Notes under the pieces: generated by a model
What the model saw: the letters and a program-made list of their open reading frames with translations, nothing else
Databases searched by the model: none
Told to the model about the DNA's origin: nothing
Assembly: GCF_900155385.1 (NCBI RefSeq)
Contig: NZ_LT699745.1
Location: forward strand, 545,714 to 609,713
Direction: 5' to 3'
DNA: 64,000 bases
From: Vreelandella massiliensis
Lineage (GTDB): Bacteria; Pseudomonadota; Gammaproteobacteria; Pseudomonadales; Halomonadaceae
Translations under genes and position numbers: made by a program
In this document: one piece after another, positions 19,677 to 29,358 of the stretch
Numbering within the stretch: position 1 is the stretch's first letter
Layout of the letters: every line of letters starts with the position of its first letter

Positions 19677-21857
19677 TCAGTACTTCCAGGTTAGGTTCGC
19701 CATAAAGTGACGCGGCGCACCATAGAAGCTCTGATCCCACTTCAAGCTGGTCAGGTACTTCTCGTCGGTGACGTTGTTGATATTCAAGGAGCCGGTCAGG
19801 CTGTCGCTGAAGTCGTAGCTTGCCATCAAATCGACCAGCGCATAGGCGTCCTGATGGTTCTTGCCACCAGCAGAGGTCCGTGCTTGCTCGATATCATCTT
19901 GCCAGCGTAAGCGTGCACCCACTTGAAGCTGATCCATGGCCGCCGGGCGATAGCTTGTGGAAGCTCGCACCATATTGCGAGGTATGTAAGTGTTGGCATC
20001 GTTGCCGTCAGCGTCTTCGACTTCAAGGTAGGTATAGCCGACGCTCGCCTGCCAGCCCGTCGCGATTTCGCCCGCAAGCGTTGCCTCGAAGCCTTCGCTG
20101 GTAATACCGTCGCCACCCGTGTAAACAAATGTACCATCGGGTAGCGTACCATCGGGCTGGGCTACGTTGTCCTGCTCTGTCCGGAATACTGCAAATGAAG
20201 CATCGGCACCGCCATTGAACATGTCCGCTTTAATGCCGACTTCTTGAGCCTTTCCGTCAATCGGGTCGAGATACTGGCCACTGCGGTCTGTTTCGGTCTG
20301 GGGAGAGAAAATTTCTGTATAGCTGGCGTAGAGCGATGCATTTTCCGTGACGTCGTAGATCAGACCGGCATATGGCGTTACTACGCCATTCGACTCAGTT
20401 GCTTGCGACGCCCCATATTGCTCTCCGTAGGCATCGTACCAACTCACCCGTGTACCGGCGACACCTGTCCAACGATCAGCCAGGTCCAGCTTCGCTGCAC
20501 CGTAAACACTACGCTCCTTGATGGTAGCATCGTTGACGAAGTCGGGGTCACCAAAGCTGGGGTCTGGGTAATCGCCATCCCATTCATCCAATGGTGGCAA
20601 ATCTTGAGAAGAGGCATCATATAGCGAACTCTGTTGATTGCGGCTCTGGCTCCAGTCGGTTCCCAGCACCAACTGGTGGTTTCGCCCGAATGCTTCGATA
20701 TCACCCTTGGCATGCAGGTCGACAACCCACTGTTCTAGGTGGCGATCGTACTTGCTTATCCAGAGGCTGCTGCTGGGAATTCGCCCTGTGGAAGCATCTG
20801 GAACGGTACCGATATAGAGCAGCTGGGAATCGGAGAGCATGTCCAGGTGCGTCACCGTCCCCTTCAATGACCAGTTATCACCTAGCCGCTGCTGCAGTTC
20901 GATGAAGCTGCGCCGTGTTTCCACGTCCCAGTAAGACCAGTCGGGAGCCGGGGAAGTAGACCTATCATAGTCGGTCGGATTGCCTGCCGTGTCGTAGAGC
21001 GGCAGCGCACCCCACATGTTGCTATCGGTATTATTATCCTGCCAGGTATGACCCAGGGTAAGCAGTGTGCTGTCGGTAAGATCGGCTTCGATCACGCCAT
21101 AGAGAAGACCCCGCTCACGGTGCAATCTGTCCAGGTAGGAATCGGTATCCAGCCCTGACGCCACCAGGCGGCCACGCACTCGGCCTTCACTATCCAAGGG
21201 GCCAGAGACATCCACATCCAGACGGCGCTGATCCCATGAACCAAGGGTGGCCGAGATAGAGGCTTGGGGCTCAAAAGTTGGCCGCTTGCGAATGAAATTA
21301 ACCGTGGCCGCCGGGTTGCCTGAACCAGACATCAAGCCTGTGGCGCCACGTACCACTTCGATACGGTCGTAGATCGCAGTGTCCATATCACCATGGACAT
21401 TGTTGTAGGGCATCGGCACACGCAAGCCATCGACCTGGAAGTTCGAGATCTCGAAGCCGCGTGCGGTGTAATAGGTCCGATCCGTCTCAAGCCGTTCCAC
21501 GGTCACACCCGGCGTGGATTCCAGTACATCGTTGATGGTATCCAGCTGGAAATCATCCATCTGGGCACGCGTCACTGTCGACACGGACTGCGGTGTTTCA
21601 CGGGGTGTGAGATCAAGGCGTGTGGCAGTACTGGTAAGCGGGGTGCGATAGCTTTCCGTGCCCTCGGTGACAACCGACAGCGCCTCCGCTTGAACGGTGA
21701 CGGTATCCAGTTCAGCGGCATCGCCTTCTTCGGAACTGGTCTGTGCCAGGGCGGCGGGCGCGAGGATGCAGAAAGCACTCACAGCCGTAAGGCCGAAGGC
21801 TTGGCGGATGGCGAAGGTCAGCGGATTTAGGCCGGTGACGGGGCGTATGTGGGACAT
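19677..21857 (-). CDS. TonB-dependent ferric siderophore receptor (FhuE/FpvA-like)
   Basis: 726-residue outer-membrane receptor. It has a signal peptide (about residues 1-38, ending ALA), a TonB-box-like DTVTVQAE, the plug (RETPQSVSTVTRAQMDDFQ, TPGVTVERLETDRTYYTARG, VEVVRGATGLMSGSGNPAATVNFIRKRP) and a 22-strand-type barrel ending FMANLTWKY. RETPQS and TARGF features match the hydroxamate (coprogen/pyoverdine type) subfamily, and the adjoining fhuCDB agrees. The exact siderophore is not determinable. Confidence 0.92.
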   Translation of the reverse strand: MSHIRPVTGLNPLTFAIRQAFGLTAVSAFCILAPAALAQTSSEEGDAAELDTVTVQAEALSVVTEGTESYRTPLTSTATRLDLTPRETPQSVSTVTRAQMDDFQLDTINDVLESTPGVTVERLETDRTYYTARGFEISNFQVDGLRVPMPYNNVHGDMDTAIYDRIEVVRGATGLMSGSGNPAATVNFIRKRPTFEPQASISATLGSWDQRRLDVDVSGPLDSEGRVRGRLVASGLDTDSYLDRLHRERGLLYGVIEADLTDSTLLTLGHTWQDNNTDSNMWGALPLYDTAGNPTDYDRSTSPAPDWSYWDVETRRSFIELQQRLGDNWSLKGTVTHLDMLSDSQLLYIGTVPDASTGRIPSSSLWISKYDRHLEQWVVDLHAKGDIEAFGRNHQLVLGTDWSQSRNQQSSLYDASSQDLPPLDEWDGDYPDPSFGDPDFVNDATIKERSVYGAAKLDLADRWTGVAGTRVSWYDAYGEQYGASQATESNGVVTPYAGLIYDVTENASLYASYTEIFSPQTETDRSGQYLDPIDGKAQEVGIKADMFNGGADASFAVFRTEQDNVAQPDGTLPDGTFVYTGGDGITSEGFEATLAGEIATGWQASVGYTYLEVEDADGNDANTYIPRNMVRASTSYRPAAMDQLQVGARLRWQDDIEQARTSAGGKNHQDAYALVDLMASYDFSDSLTGSLNINNVTDEKYLTSLKWDQSFYGAPRHFMANLTWKY

Positions 21858-21930
21858 TGGGGCATTCCTTTATGGTTCAGGACGGCTAGGGAGTAAATGC
21901 TTGGGATTTTGAATGAAAAAAATCCAGCGC

Positions 21931-21959
21931 ATGATAATCGTTACAATTTGCATGTTCAA
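21931..21959 (-). promoter_or_regulatory. receptor promoter with overlapping Fur box
   Basis: On the minus strand TTGAAC (21954-21959), a 17-bp spacer and TATCAT (21931-21936) form a sigma-70 promoter. TGATAAT-C-GTTACAA (21932-21946, plus strand) matches 11 of 14 Fur positions and covers the -10. Confidence 0.65.
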
Positions 21960-22132
21960 TGGAACGATTCCCATTTCCTGAACTAATTCATTTCACTGAT
22001 GTCGTGCCGACCCTTTTAACCCAAACGGATTACGCAGATGCCCTGATATAAAAGCCCGCGCAAAAGCACACTTACCGCCACTATCAGTCAGTGCCAAGCG
22101 ATAAAAGTTAATCACCTCCACCACCAGCGCCT

Positions 22133-22160
22133 TTGATAAATATTTCTATTTGATTAGAAT
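22133..22160 (+). promoter_or_regulatory. fhuC promoter with Fur-like box
   Basis: TTGATA, 16-bp spacer and TAGAAT lie about 50 bp before fhuC. The overlapping TGATAAA-T-ATTTCTA (22134-22148) matches 10 of 14 Fur positions. The remainder of the 21858-22212 gap shows no gene. Confidence 0.55.
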
Positions 22161-22212
22161 TCACCCTCGCTGATGAAAACCCTTTCGCCACGTCCCGGGC
22201 AGGAGAGGCACC

Positions 22213-22980
22213 ATGTTTGAGGTCAACGCCGCTGGCTTTCAGGTGGCCGATACACCGCTGCTACACGCCACGACCACCACTTTTGCCCCCGGCCAAGTGT
22301 GTGGTTTGATCGGCCACAACGGTTCGGGCAAGTCCACGCTGCTGAAACTGCTGGCGCGTCAGCAAAATGCCTCAAAAGGCGAAGTTCGTTTTGCCGAGAG
22401 ACCGGTAAGCGACTGGGGTCAGCGCGAATTCGCCCGCCAAGTAGCGTACCTTCCTCAGCATCTTCCCCCCACCGAGCACCTGACCGGGCGTGAGCTGGTC
22501 GCCATGGGGCGCTACCCGTGGCACGGTTTGCTCGGCCGGCACACCGCGAAGGACCGCGAGGCGGTCGAGCGGGCGCTTGCGCTCACCCACACCGAAGCGA
22601 TGGCGGACCGCCTGGTGGATACGCTCTCCGGCGGCGAGCGCCAGCGCGTCTGGCTTGCCATGCTGCTGGCACAAGGCAGCCAGTTTTTGCTCCTCGACGA
22701 GCCGCTCGCCGCGCTCGATATCGCCCACCAAGTCGACGTGCTGGCGCTGATTCAGCGGCTCACCCACGAGCTGGGGTTGGGCGTGATCATCGTGCTGCAC
22801 GATATCAACATGGCCGCCCGCTACTGCGACCGGCTGGTGGCGCTGCACGGCGGGCGCCTGCTGGCCGATGACACCCCGGCGCGCTTGATGCGGCGCGATA
22901 CGCTCAAAGCCATCTACGGCATCGATATGCGCATCGTGGACCATCCCACTTCACGTCACCCTGTTGCCGTGGTGGCGTGA
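22213..22980 (+). CDS. fhuC: ferric siderophore ABC transporter ATPase
   Basis: 255-residue ATPase of the FhuC/FepC type: Walker A GHNGSGKSTLL, AYLPQHLPP, signature LSGGERQRVWLAM, Walker B FLLLDEPLAALDIAHQ and switch His in VLHDINMA. GGAGAGGCACC precedes the ATG. It leads fhuCDB and overlaps fhuD (TGATG). Confidence 0.92.
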   Translation: MFEVNAAGFQVADTPLLHATTTTFAPGQVCGLIGHNGSGKSTLLKLLARQQNASKGEVRFAERPVSDWGQREFARQVAYLPQHLPPTEHLTGRELVAMGRYPWHGLLGRHTAKDREAVERALALTHTEAMADRLVDTLSGGERQRVWLAMLLAQGSQFLLLDEPLAALDIAHQVDVLALIQRLTHELGLGVIIVLHDINMAARYCDRLVALHGGRLLADDTPARLMRRDTLKAIYGIDMRIVDHPTSRHPVAVVA

Positions 22981-23891
22981 TGCGCAGGCGGCTATATCCA
23001 CTATTACACCCACTGTTGCGCTCACTATCGGTTTTTTTGACGGGCGCTTTTTTGATGCTCGCCAGCACGCTTGGCAGCGCGGCATCACCGCAGTGGGCCA
23101 CGCTGGACTGGACGCTGGCGGAAACGCTGATCGCGCTGGACGCCCCGTTACGCGGCGTGGCGCAAATCGATGCCTACCACGCCTGGGTGGATAAACCCCG
23201 CATCCCCGACACCGCAGTCGATTTAGGTTTGCGCACCCAGCCCAACCTGGAGCTGCTCGCGGACTTGGCGCCCGATGCCATTTTTATCTCGCCCATGTTT
23301 AGCTACTTAACCCCGCGGCTATCGCGCATCGCTCCGGTCGAGGCGCTGCCGCTTTACCAGGCCGACAGCGATACCTGGCAGGAGATGCAAACGCTAACGC
23401 GCAAGCTTGGCGAACGCGTCGACCGCAAGGCGCAAGCCGAAGCGCTAATTGCCGACACCAAGTCGCTTATTCACCGCCTGAAAAGTCGCGTTTCACCCAC
23501 GGCGCCGCTACTCATGGTGCAGTTTATGGACGAGCGTCACGTGCGGGTATTTGGCGAAAATGGCCTCTACCACGCCGTTTTGGAGCAGCTGGGTATCGAC
23601 AACGCTTGGCAAGCGCCCACCAACGCCTGGGGCTTTTCCCTGGTCGGTATCGAAGCCCTCGCGGCGTATCCCGACGCGCAACTGGTGGTGGTTGACCCGC
23701 TGCCCGTGGGGGTGGAGGCGTCATTGGCGGAAAGCGGCTTGTGGCAACAGCTTCCCAGCGTGCGCGAGGGGCGCGTCATTACCCTGCCGCCGGTGTGGAG
23801 CTTTGGTGCCCTGCCCTCCGCGCAGCGCTTCGCGCGCACCCTGGTGAGCGCGTTGGAGGCACGCCATGACGGCGATATCGATGACAACTAA
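22980..23891 (+). CDS. fhuD: ferric siderophore periplasmic binding protein
   Basis: About 303-residue FhuD-type binding protein with a positively charged, hydrophobic leader (RRRLYPLLHPLL through LGSA) and the long-helix periplasmic metal-receptor fold (VAQIDAYHAWV, LAPDAIFISP, WSFGALPSAQRFARTL). The ATG overlaps the fhuC stop; an in-frame GTG lies 3 bp upstream. It delivers ferric hydroxamate to FhuB. Confidence 0.85.
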   Translation: MRRRLYPLLHPLLRSLSVFLTGAFLMLASTLGSAASPQWATLDWTLAETLIALDAPLRGVAQIDAYHAWVDKPRIPDTAVDLGLRTQPNLELLADLAPDAIFISPMFSYLTPRLSRIAPVEALPLYQADSDTWQEMQTLTRKLGERVDRKAQAEALIADTKSLIHRLKSRVSPTAPLLMVQFMDERHVRVFGENGLYHAVLEQLGIDNAWQAPTNAWGFSLVGIEALAAYPDAQLVVVDPLPVGVEASLAESGLWQQLPSVREGRVITLPPVWSFGALPSAQRFARTLVSALEARHDGDIDDN

Positions 23892-25139
23892 GCGACTAAA
23901 GCGCCATCAACCCACCGTGTTGACGCTGCTGCTCGCGGCACTGGCAGCGGGGCTTGCCGTTTCCGCGCTCTCGCCGGTCACGCTTAACGAGGCGGTCAAC
24001 CTGCTCTGGGCCCTGGAAGTGCCTTTAACGCCCACGCAGGCGGTGGTGCACTTCAGCTTCTGGCCGCGGCTGGCGATGGCGCTGCTGGCAGGCGCCGGCC
24101 TGGGCTTGGCCGGGGTGCTGATGCAGCAGGTGTTGCGCAATCCCTTGGCCTCGCCGACCACGCTTGGCGTTGCCAGCGGCGCCAACCTGGGGTTGATGAT
24201 GGCGACACTGTTTCTGCCCGACCTGCTGCTCTGGGGGCGCGAATGGGTGGCGCTTGCCGGTGGAGCAGCGGCCATGGGCGGTGTTTTCCTGCTCGCGTGG
24301 CGCAGCGACCTGGCCCCCGCCGTGGTCGTGCTAGCGGGGCTGGTGATGAACCTTTACGCCGGCGCGCTGGGGATGGTGCTGCTGCTCTTTCATCAAGAAG
24401 CGCTAAAAGGCATGCTGATTTGGGGCGCCGGGTCGCTTGCGCAAAACGGCTGGAGCGACGTTGAGTTTTTGTGGCCGCGCCTGCTGCTTGGCGCCGTCGC
24501 AGCGGCACTGCTGCTGCGCCCCTTGCAATTGCTGACGCTGGACGATGCCTCAGCGCGCAGCCTCGGCGCCTCGCTCAAAGCGCTACGCTTTGGCGGGCTG
24601 GGCGTGGCGGTCTTTATTACTGCCTGCGTGGTCAGCGTGGTCGGCATCATCGGCTTTATCGGCCTGGCCGCACCCAACCTTGCCCGGCTGGCGGGCGCGC
24701 GGCGCCTGGGTGAGCGCGTGGTGTATGCCATGCTGCTGGGGGGCTTGCTGCTGGCCAGCACCGATCTGGCGCTGCAACAGATCCCCGGCATGCTGCCGAC
24801 GCTGATTCCTACGGGGGCGGCCACCGCCGCGCTGGGCGCGCCGCTTCTGCTGTGGCTGATTACGCGCCTAAAGCTCTCCACCCCGCACGCCGCGCGCGGT
24901 ATGCCGTCGCACGCCGCCTCTCACTTAGGCCGGCGTAGTGCTCTGCTCATGGGCTTAACGCTACTGAGCATCGTGGGCGCGCTGCTGCTGGGTCAAGGGG
25001 CCGATGGCTGGTTTTGGGCCGGGCTAGAGCGTATCGATGTGCTGCAGTGGCGCTGGCCGCGTCTTCTGGCCGCCGCCGGTAGCGGCGTGCTGCTGGCGCT
25101 GGCCGGCACGCTGCTGCAGCGGGTCACCGCCAACCCCAT

Positions 25140-25140
<1 letters not shown>
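23866..25140 (+). pseudogene. fhuB: ferric siderophore permease, truncated by fusion to comM
   Basis: FhuB is normally a fused two-half permease of roughly 650 residues. Here about 425 residues are present: the complete first half (GLAGVLMQQVLRNPLASPTTLGVASGANLG, GIIGFIGLAAPNLAR) and the first part of the second half up to [18 protein letters not shown]. There the sequence switches to comM out of frame; the open frame runs on to 25443 in meaningless, Pro/Arg/Cys-rich residues. The start ATG 23866 follows GGAGG and overlaps fhuD. Loss of most of the second half should abolish import by this transporter. Confidence 0.87.
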
Positions 25141-25525
<385 letters not shown>

Positions 25526-25703
25526 GCAGAATGCAAGGTAATGATGAATTACTTGCCTGCAATTAAATCGCGCTAATTCAGCGGGTTACCTGTTTTGCTC
25601 GGTATTGGCTTGGTTGGTATGGACAGAAACCAAAGGATGGTTAACACTGGTAGGTGTGATAAAAGTATAGGTGAATTTCTCATACTTATAGATTATGTTA
25701 CAA

Positions 25704-25732
25704 TTGTTAAATATTAAGATAACGCTTATCTT
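25704..25732 (+). promoter_or_regulatory. promoter of the HerA operon with palindromic operator
   Basis: TTGTTA (25704-25709), 17-bp spacer and TATCTT (25727-25732) form a promoter. AAGATAA-CGC-TTATCTT (25716-25732) is a perfect 7-3-7 palindrome covering spacer and -10, the position of a repressor site. No dedicated regulator gene sits in the operon. The rest of 25552-25845 holds no gene that I can see. Confidence 0.55.
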
Positions 25733-25845
25733 TCTGGTATATTTGTACTATGCAAAGGAGTAAGCCAAAGATTTAGAAATAACAGATCAAGCTATAAGCA
25801 AAAGATAAAACGTACGAACACATAAATAAATACGCAAGGAATGCT

Positions 25846-28044
25846 ATGAATTCACCAACCAATATCCTTTCGAATCATGTTGAAGAGGAACTAAAAACTG
25901 CATCACTAGCAGCAGTAAATTCTCTTCGTTCTGGGTTAAGCGATGACTATGCAGTGGGCGAGCTTCTTGGGTTAGATTTCCAAGAAGCGAAGGTGCTGAT
26001 TCATGATTATGCAAAGCAAAAAGTCCAAGGACTTCCTCACGGATCTTTTCTGGTTGCTACCCGTATACCGACCTGCTCAGAAAAAAATTCATCTGGAGTA
26101 TCTGGTTTGGTTGAATCAGGTATTGATGGTGCTGATGACGAGGATGCTTCGCTCCTATTGCTAAGAATAATCGGCGAGTACTCCCTGCCTAACAGCTCCC
26201 AGAGTGAAGAATACCGTTTCCAGGCTGGTGTCCGTGCAACAGATTCATCTGATACTTGGGATAGCTCTGACCATATTGATGAATGGACACGTAATGCGCT
26301 TCATTATGGTGGGTATCGTTGCCGTGTGCTTGGCACATTTAGAATGAAAAAGTCTGAAGGAGAAGGCTATAAGCTACACTTTGGTCCAGACCTGATTAAC
26401 TACTATTCTGGGCGAGGAATGAAAGTCTACAAGCCAGTTGGTGCTCTGCTATCTCAGATAGTTAATTATCGCAATTCGCAAGGAACAACCGATGAGGACT
26501 TGCCAGTACGGGTTGGAAGAGTACGGTATGCCGCGAGCGAAATATCCCCAAGACCTGATCTTGATGGTGTGCCAGTAGAGCTTAATCCGAACAACTTTGT
26601 TGCTAGAAGAACTTTTTATGGAGGCATGAGCCGGGGGGGTAAATCAAATGCAATGAAGATTTCTGCTCGGGCAATTTACCTCCTGAGGAATCATGATTCC
26701 AGCAAGCGGATAGGCCAGCTGATCTTCGACCCAAATGGTGAATACGCCAATGAAAACTCACAGAATGCTGCAATCCGAAATTTGTACAAAGAAGTCCCTG
26801 GTGCATTAGTTTCGGATGAAGTGTCAGTTTATGGTTTGATCGAAAGAGCAGATGATCCAGACCGCAAAATAGTGAAAGTCAACTTTTTTGGTGACAATGT
26901 AACAACATGGTCTAGCGTTGACAGCGTTAGTAGAGATCTTGAACAGCTTTTTGTCGGAAAGGATTTGATCGAGAGTGCTCTAAAAGAAGAAACAGGTATC
27001 TATGTTAAATCATTTAGAGACGCTGATCTTAGCCCGCCTCAAGATCTTTCTGATAGAGGTGAGCAAACTAGATACCAACGCCTAATCACTGTATATCGTG
27101 GGGCATTAGCTGCTGCGGGTTTTAAACGCCCTAAACCTGAGGTTAATATAAAAAGGCTATTTAGTAAGGCCATCTGTGATGCAATGGCAAGCACTGGTCT
27201 TGATACGGCAAGAGACACAGAAAAGAAGCAAAAAATCGAGACAGCGGCAGGTATCCTGCGGAAGGATTCCATTCCTTGGGATGATTTCCGAACAGCCTTG
27301 GAAGGATTATTTACATTTATTGAAACGCCAGGAAGTGGTTGGGATGCATTTGATACAGAATATCGTGCCAATAGCAGAACTGGCCAATCATGGGCGGATC
27401 AGCGACTGCGCGACGTATTACAAATCTTTAAGTATTCGAATGGTGTAAGGCGTTTGTCACCACTGACTAAGGATCACTCTACATCCACAACAGGTGACTA
27501 TGCTAAGGCAATTGCTCAAGATCTTCGAGCTGGAAAGCTTGTGATATTCGATCAATCAGTTGGTGATCAAGAACAAAATACCAAAGCTGCAGAGCGTATC
27601 TTGTGGTCAATTTTCAACGAGCAAAAATCAGATTTTACAAATCCTAGATTTGTAGATGGCAAGCTAGTACCACCGCCTGATGTGATGGTATATCTTGAAG
27701 AGGCTCACAACCTTCTGCCAGCCGTTGGCAAAGCAGATGAGCTAAAATCTATTTGGGCAAGGACAGCTAAAGAAGGATCGAAATATCGTATTGGAATGGT
27801 TCTAGCGACGCAGGAGCCATCCTCTGTCATGCCTGCAATATTGAAGAATACAGATAATTGGTTTGTAGCCCATCTCAATAATAGTGATGAGATACGCACT
27901 CTGTCAAAATTCTATGACTTCGAAGACTATGCGCATCAAATTAAGACAGTTGCAGAGCCAGGCTTTGTCCGGATGAGGACTCTTTCAAGTCCATTCACAA
28001 TCCCCGTCCAGATTGATCTTTTCCAGATAGAGGGGGATGTGTGA
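25846..28044 (+). CDS. herA: HerA-type DNA translocase ATPase
   Basis: 732-residue protein of the HerA/FtsK ATPase superfamily, which forms hexamers that pump DNA. The N-terminal 240 residues contain a probable HAS-barrel region. Walker A is FYGGMSRGGKSNAM (about residues 258-270), followed by the HerA hallmark LIFDPNGEY (292-300). Walker B is VMVYLEEAHNLLP (613-625) and the sensor/arginine-finger region is ARTAKEGSKYRIGMVLATQEPS. All catalytic residues seem intact. AAGGA lies 6 bp before the ATG. The stop directly abuts the nurA start. In archaea HerA works with NurA in end resection; bacterial HerA proteins also partner with Sir2 or DUF4297 in phage defence. A defence role here is inference from neighbours and island location. 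Confidence 0.88.
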   Translation: MNSPTNILSNHVEEELKTASLAAVNSLRSGLSDDYAVGELLGLDFQEAKVLIHDYAKQKVQGLPHGSFLVATRIPTCSEKNSSGVSGLVESGIDGADDEDASLLLLRIIGEYSLPNSSQSEEYRFQAGVRATDSSDTWDSSDHIDEWTRNALHYGGYRCRVLGTFRMKKSEGEGYKLHFGPDLINYYSGRGMKVYKPVGALLSQIVNYRNSQGTTDEDLPVRVGRVRYAASEISPRPDLDGVPVELNPNNFVARRTFYGGMSRGGKSNAMKISARAIYLLRNHDSSKRIGQLIFDPNGEYANENSQNAAIRNLYKEVPGALVSDEVSVYGLIERADDPDRKIVKVNFFGDNVTTWSSVDSVSRDLEQLFVGKDLIESALKEETGIYVKSFRDADLSPPQDLSDRGEQTRYQRLITVYRGALAAAGFKRPKPEVNIKRLFSKAICDAMASTGLDTARDTEKKQKIETAAGILRKDSIPWDDFRTALEGLFTFIETPGSGWDAFDTEYRANSRTGQSWADQRLRDVLQIFKYSNGVRRLSPLTKDHSTSTTGDYAKAIAQDLRAGKLVIFDQSVGDQEQNTKAAERILWSIFNEQKSDFTNPRFVDGKLVPPPDVMVYLEEAHNLLPAVGKADELKSIWARTAKEGSKYRIGMVLATQEPSSVMPAILKNTDNWFVAHLNNSDEIRTLSKFYDFEDYAHQIKTVAEPGFVRMRTLSSPFTIPVQIDLFQIEGDV

Positions 28045-29358
28045 ATGCCATACATTGGCCAGATAGCTACAGGTGAATCTCTTATTTCCCTGTCTCAGAG
28101 CAAGCTTTTTAAAGAGTTTGTTGGTGAAATACGCCCGGCTCCGGCTAAAAAGCATAGGGTCCTAAACCCCGCAACTGTCCCCGCTCCAACAGAGACCATC
28201 AACACAGTTGTCGCTATCGATGGTTCGATAGTGACCGAAATTGTACGTAATGGTTTCCCTGGAGCTGAAGCAAGTCTTGTGCAAATTGCTATGGTTCTTA
28301 TAAAGCTTGACAAGCTCAGGCAAAAGAAACCAAAAGAGATACTTCCGCCAAGTATATTTAACAAAATGGACTCGGCTTCAACTGTTCAGGCGGTCTTGCC
28401 TGGACGCAATATTGTAAGTGCTACTGGACTTGGTCCGCGTGAATTTTTTCGTTACACGATCTATGAGGCGCTGCAAGGTTCCATACAAGATGGCCATGAA
28501 ACACTTCTCGATACATATCGCGATTTATTTGGTGGGCGCGATGTCGAGTTTCGATGCCCTATAGATGGATGTAAGGACTCTGTCAGATCAAGTTCTGATG
28601 TGTGTGCATGTGAAAAGAAAAATAGGCTCTATCCGACCGATCAGCTACGATTCCATGAAAGGTTCAATGAGACAGGTCCCAATGGCGAAGCGCATGGTGA
28701 AGTTATGCGCTTTCTGGAGATAATTCTACTCATCAACACTTTGAGGTTCTTTCTGAAAAACAGGGATGCCATACCCCTCTTACCACGCACTGCGTTTGTT
28801 TTTGACGGACCATTGGCTGCATTTGGACAATTTGCTTCAATTGCTCCAAGAGTTCGTGAAGAGCTTTCCCGGATCGACAAGGAGTGTCGCGAAGAAACTG
28901 GCAGGGGTATTATCCTGTTTTCCTTGATTAAGACAGGACAATTTGTCGAGCATTTTGACCAAATAGACTTCTGTCCTACCAAGGGTCCTGATCAAAAATT
29001 CCCAAACCGTACTGCTCTGCTTCCACCAATTGACTATATTCACGAATCTATAGTGTTTCGACCCCAGGATGCCAAGGAGTGGAGTAAAGATACGTATTTC
29101 GGTAGGGTAGTCCTCTACAAGAATGCTAGTGGGCAGAAAATGGTCGTTAATACGCCTAGAACAACTCCTGAATCGGAAGACCTTTCTAACGTTTCATTGG
29201 CTGCATTTCCACGAATTGGTGAGATATTAGGAGTTGTAGATCGGCTTTCAACATATCTCTTTGAAGGTGGTTTTGTGCCGATCGTTCGTGCGCATTCCCA
29301 TGCAGCGATTCCTCTTCGTACAGGTGGTGAATTGCTTAAGGGTCTGTTCGATGAATGA
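28045..29358 (+). CDS. nurA: NurA-type nuclease with zinc-ribbon-like insertion
   Basis: 437-residue protein with the NurA layout: first catalytic Asp in VVAIDGS (D59), second acidic motif FVFDGPLAAFG (D254), and C-terminal FVPIVRAHSHAAIP, comparable to the last NurA motif. NurA nucleases dimerise and are driven by HerA. Between the first two motifs sits a Cys cluster C171-X4-C176-X10-C187-X-C189 that looks like a zinc ribbon and is not something I associate with standard NurA. GAGGGGG in the end of herA is the ribosome site; the genes are contiguous, and the last 8 bp overlap the methyltransferase. Confidence 0.8.
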   Translation: MPYIGQIATGESLISLSQSKLFKEFVGEIRPAPAKKHRVLNPATVPAPTETINTVVAIDGSIVTEIVRNGFPGAEASLVQIAMVLIKLDKLRQKKPKEILPPSIFNKMDSASTVQAVLPGRNIVSATGLGPREFFRYTIYEALQGSIQDGHETLLDTYRDLFGGRDVEFRCPIDGCKDSVRSSSDVCACEKKNRLYPTDQLRFHERFNETGPNGEAHGEVMRFLEIILLINTLRFFLKNRDAIPLLPRTAFVFDGPLAAFGQFASIAPRVREELSRIDKECREETGRGIILFSLIKTGQFVEHFDQIDFCPTKGPDQKFPNRTALLPPIDYIHESIVFRPQDAKEWSKDTYFGRVVLYKNASGQKMVVNTPRTTPESEDLSNVSLAAFPRIGEILGVVDRLSTYLFEGGFVPIVRAHSHAAIPLRTGGELLKGLFDE

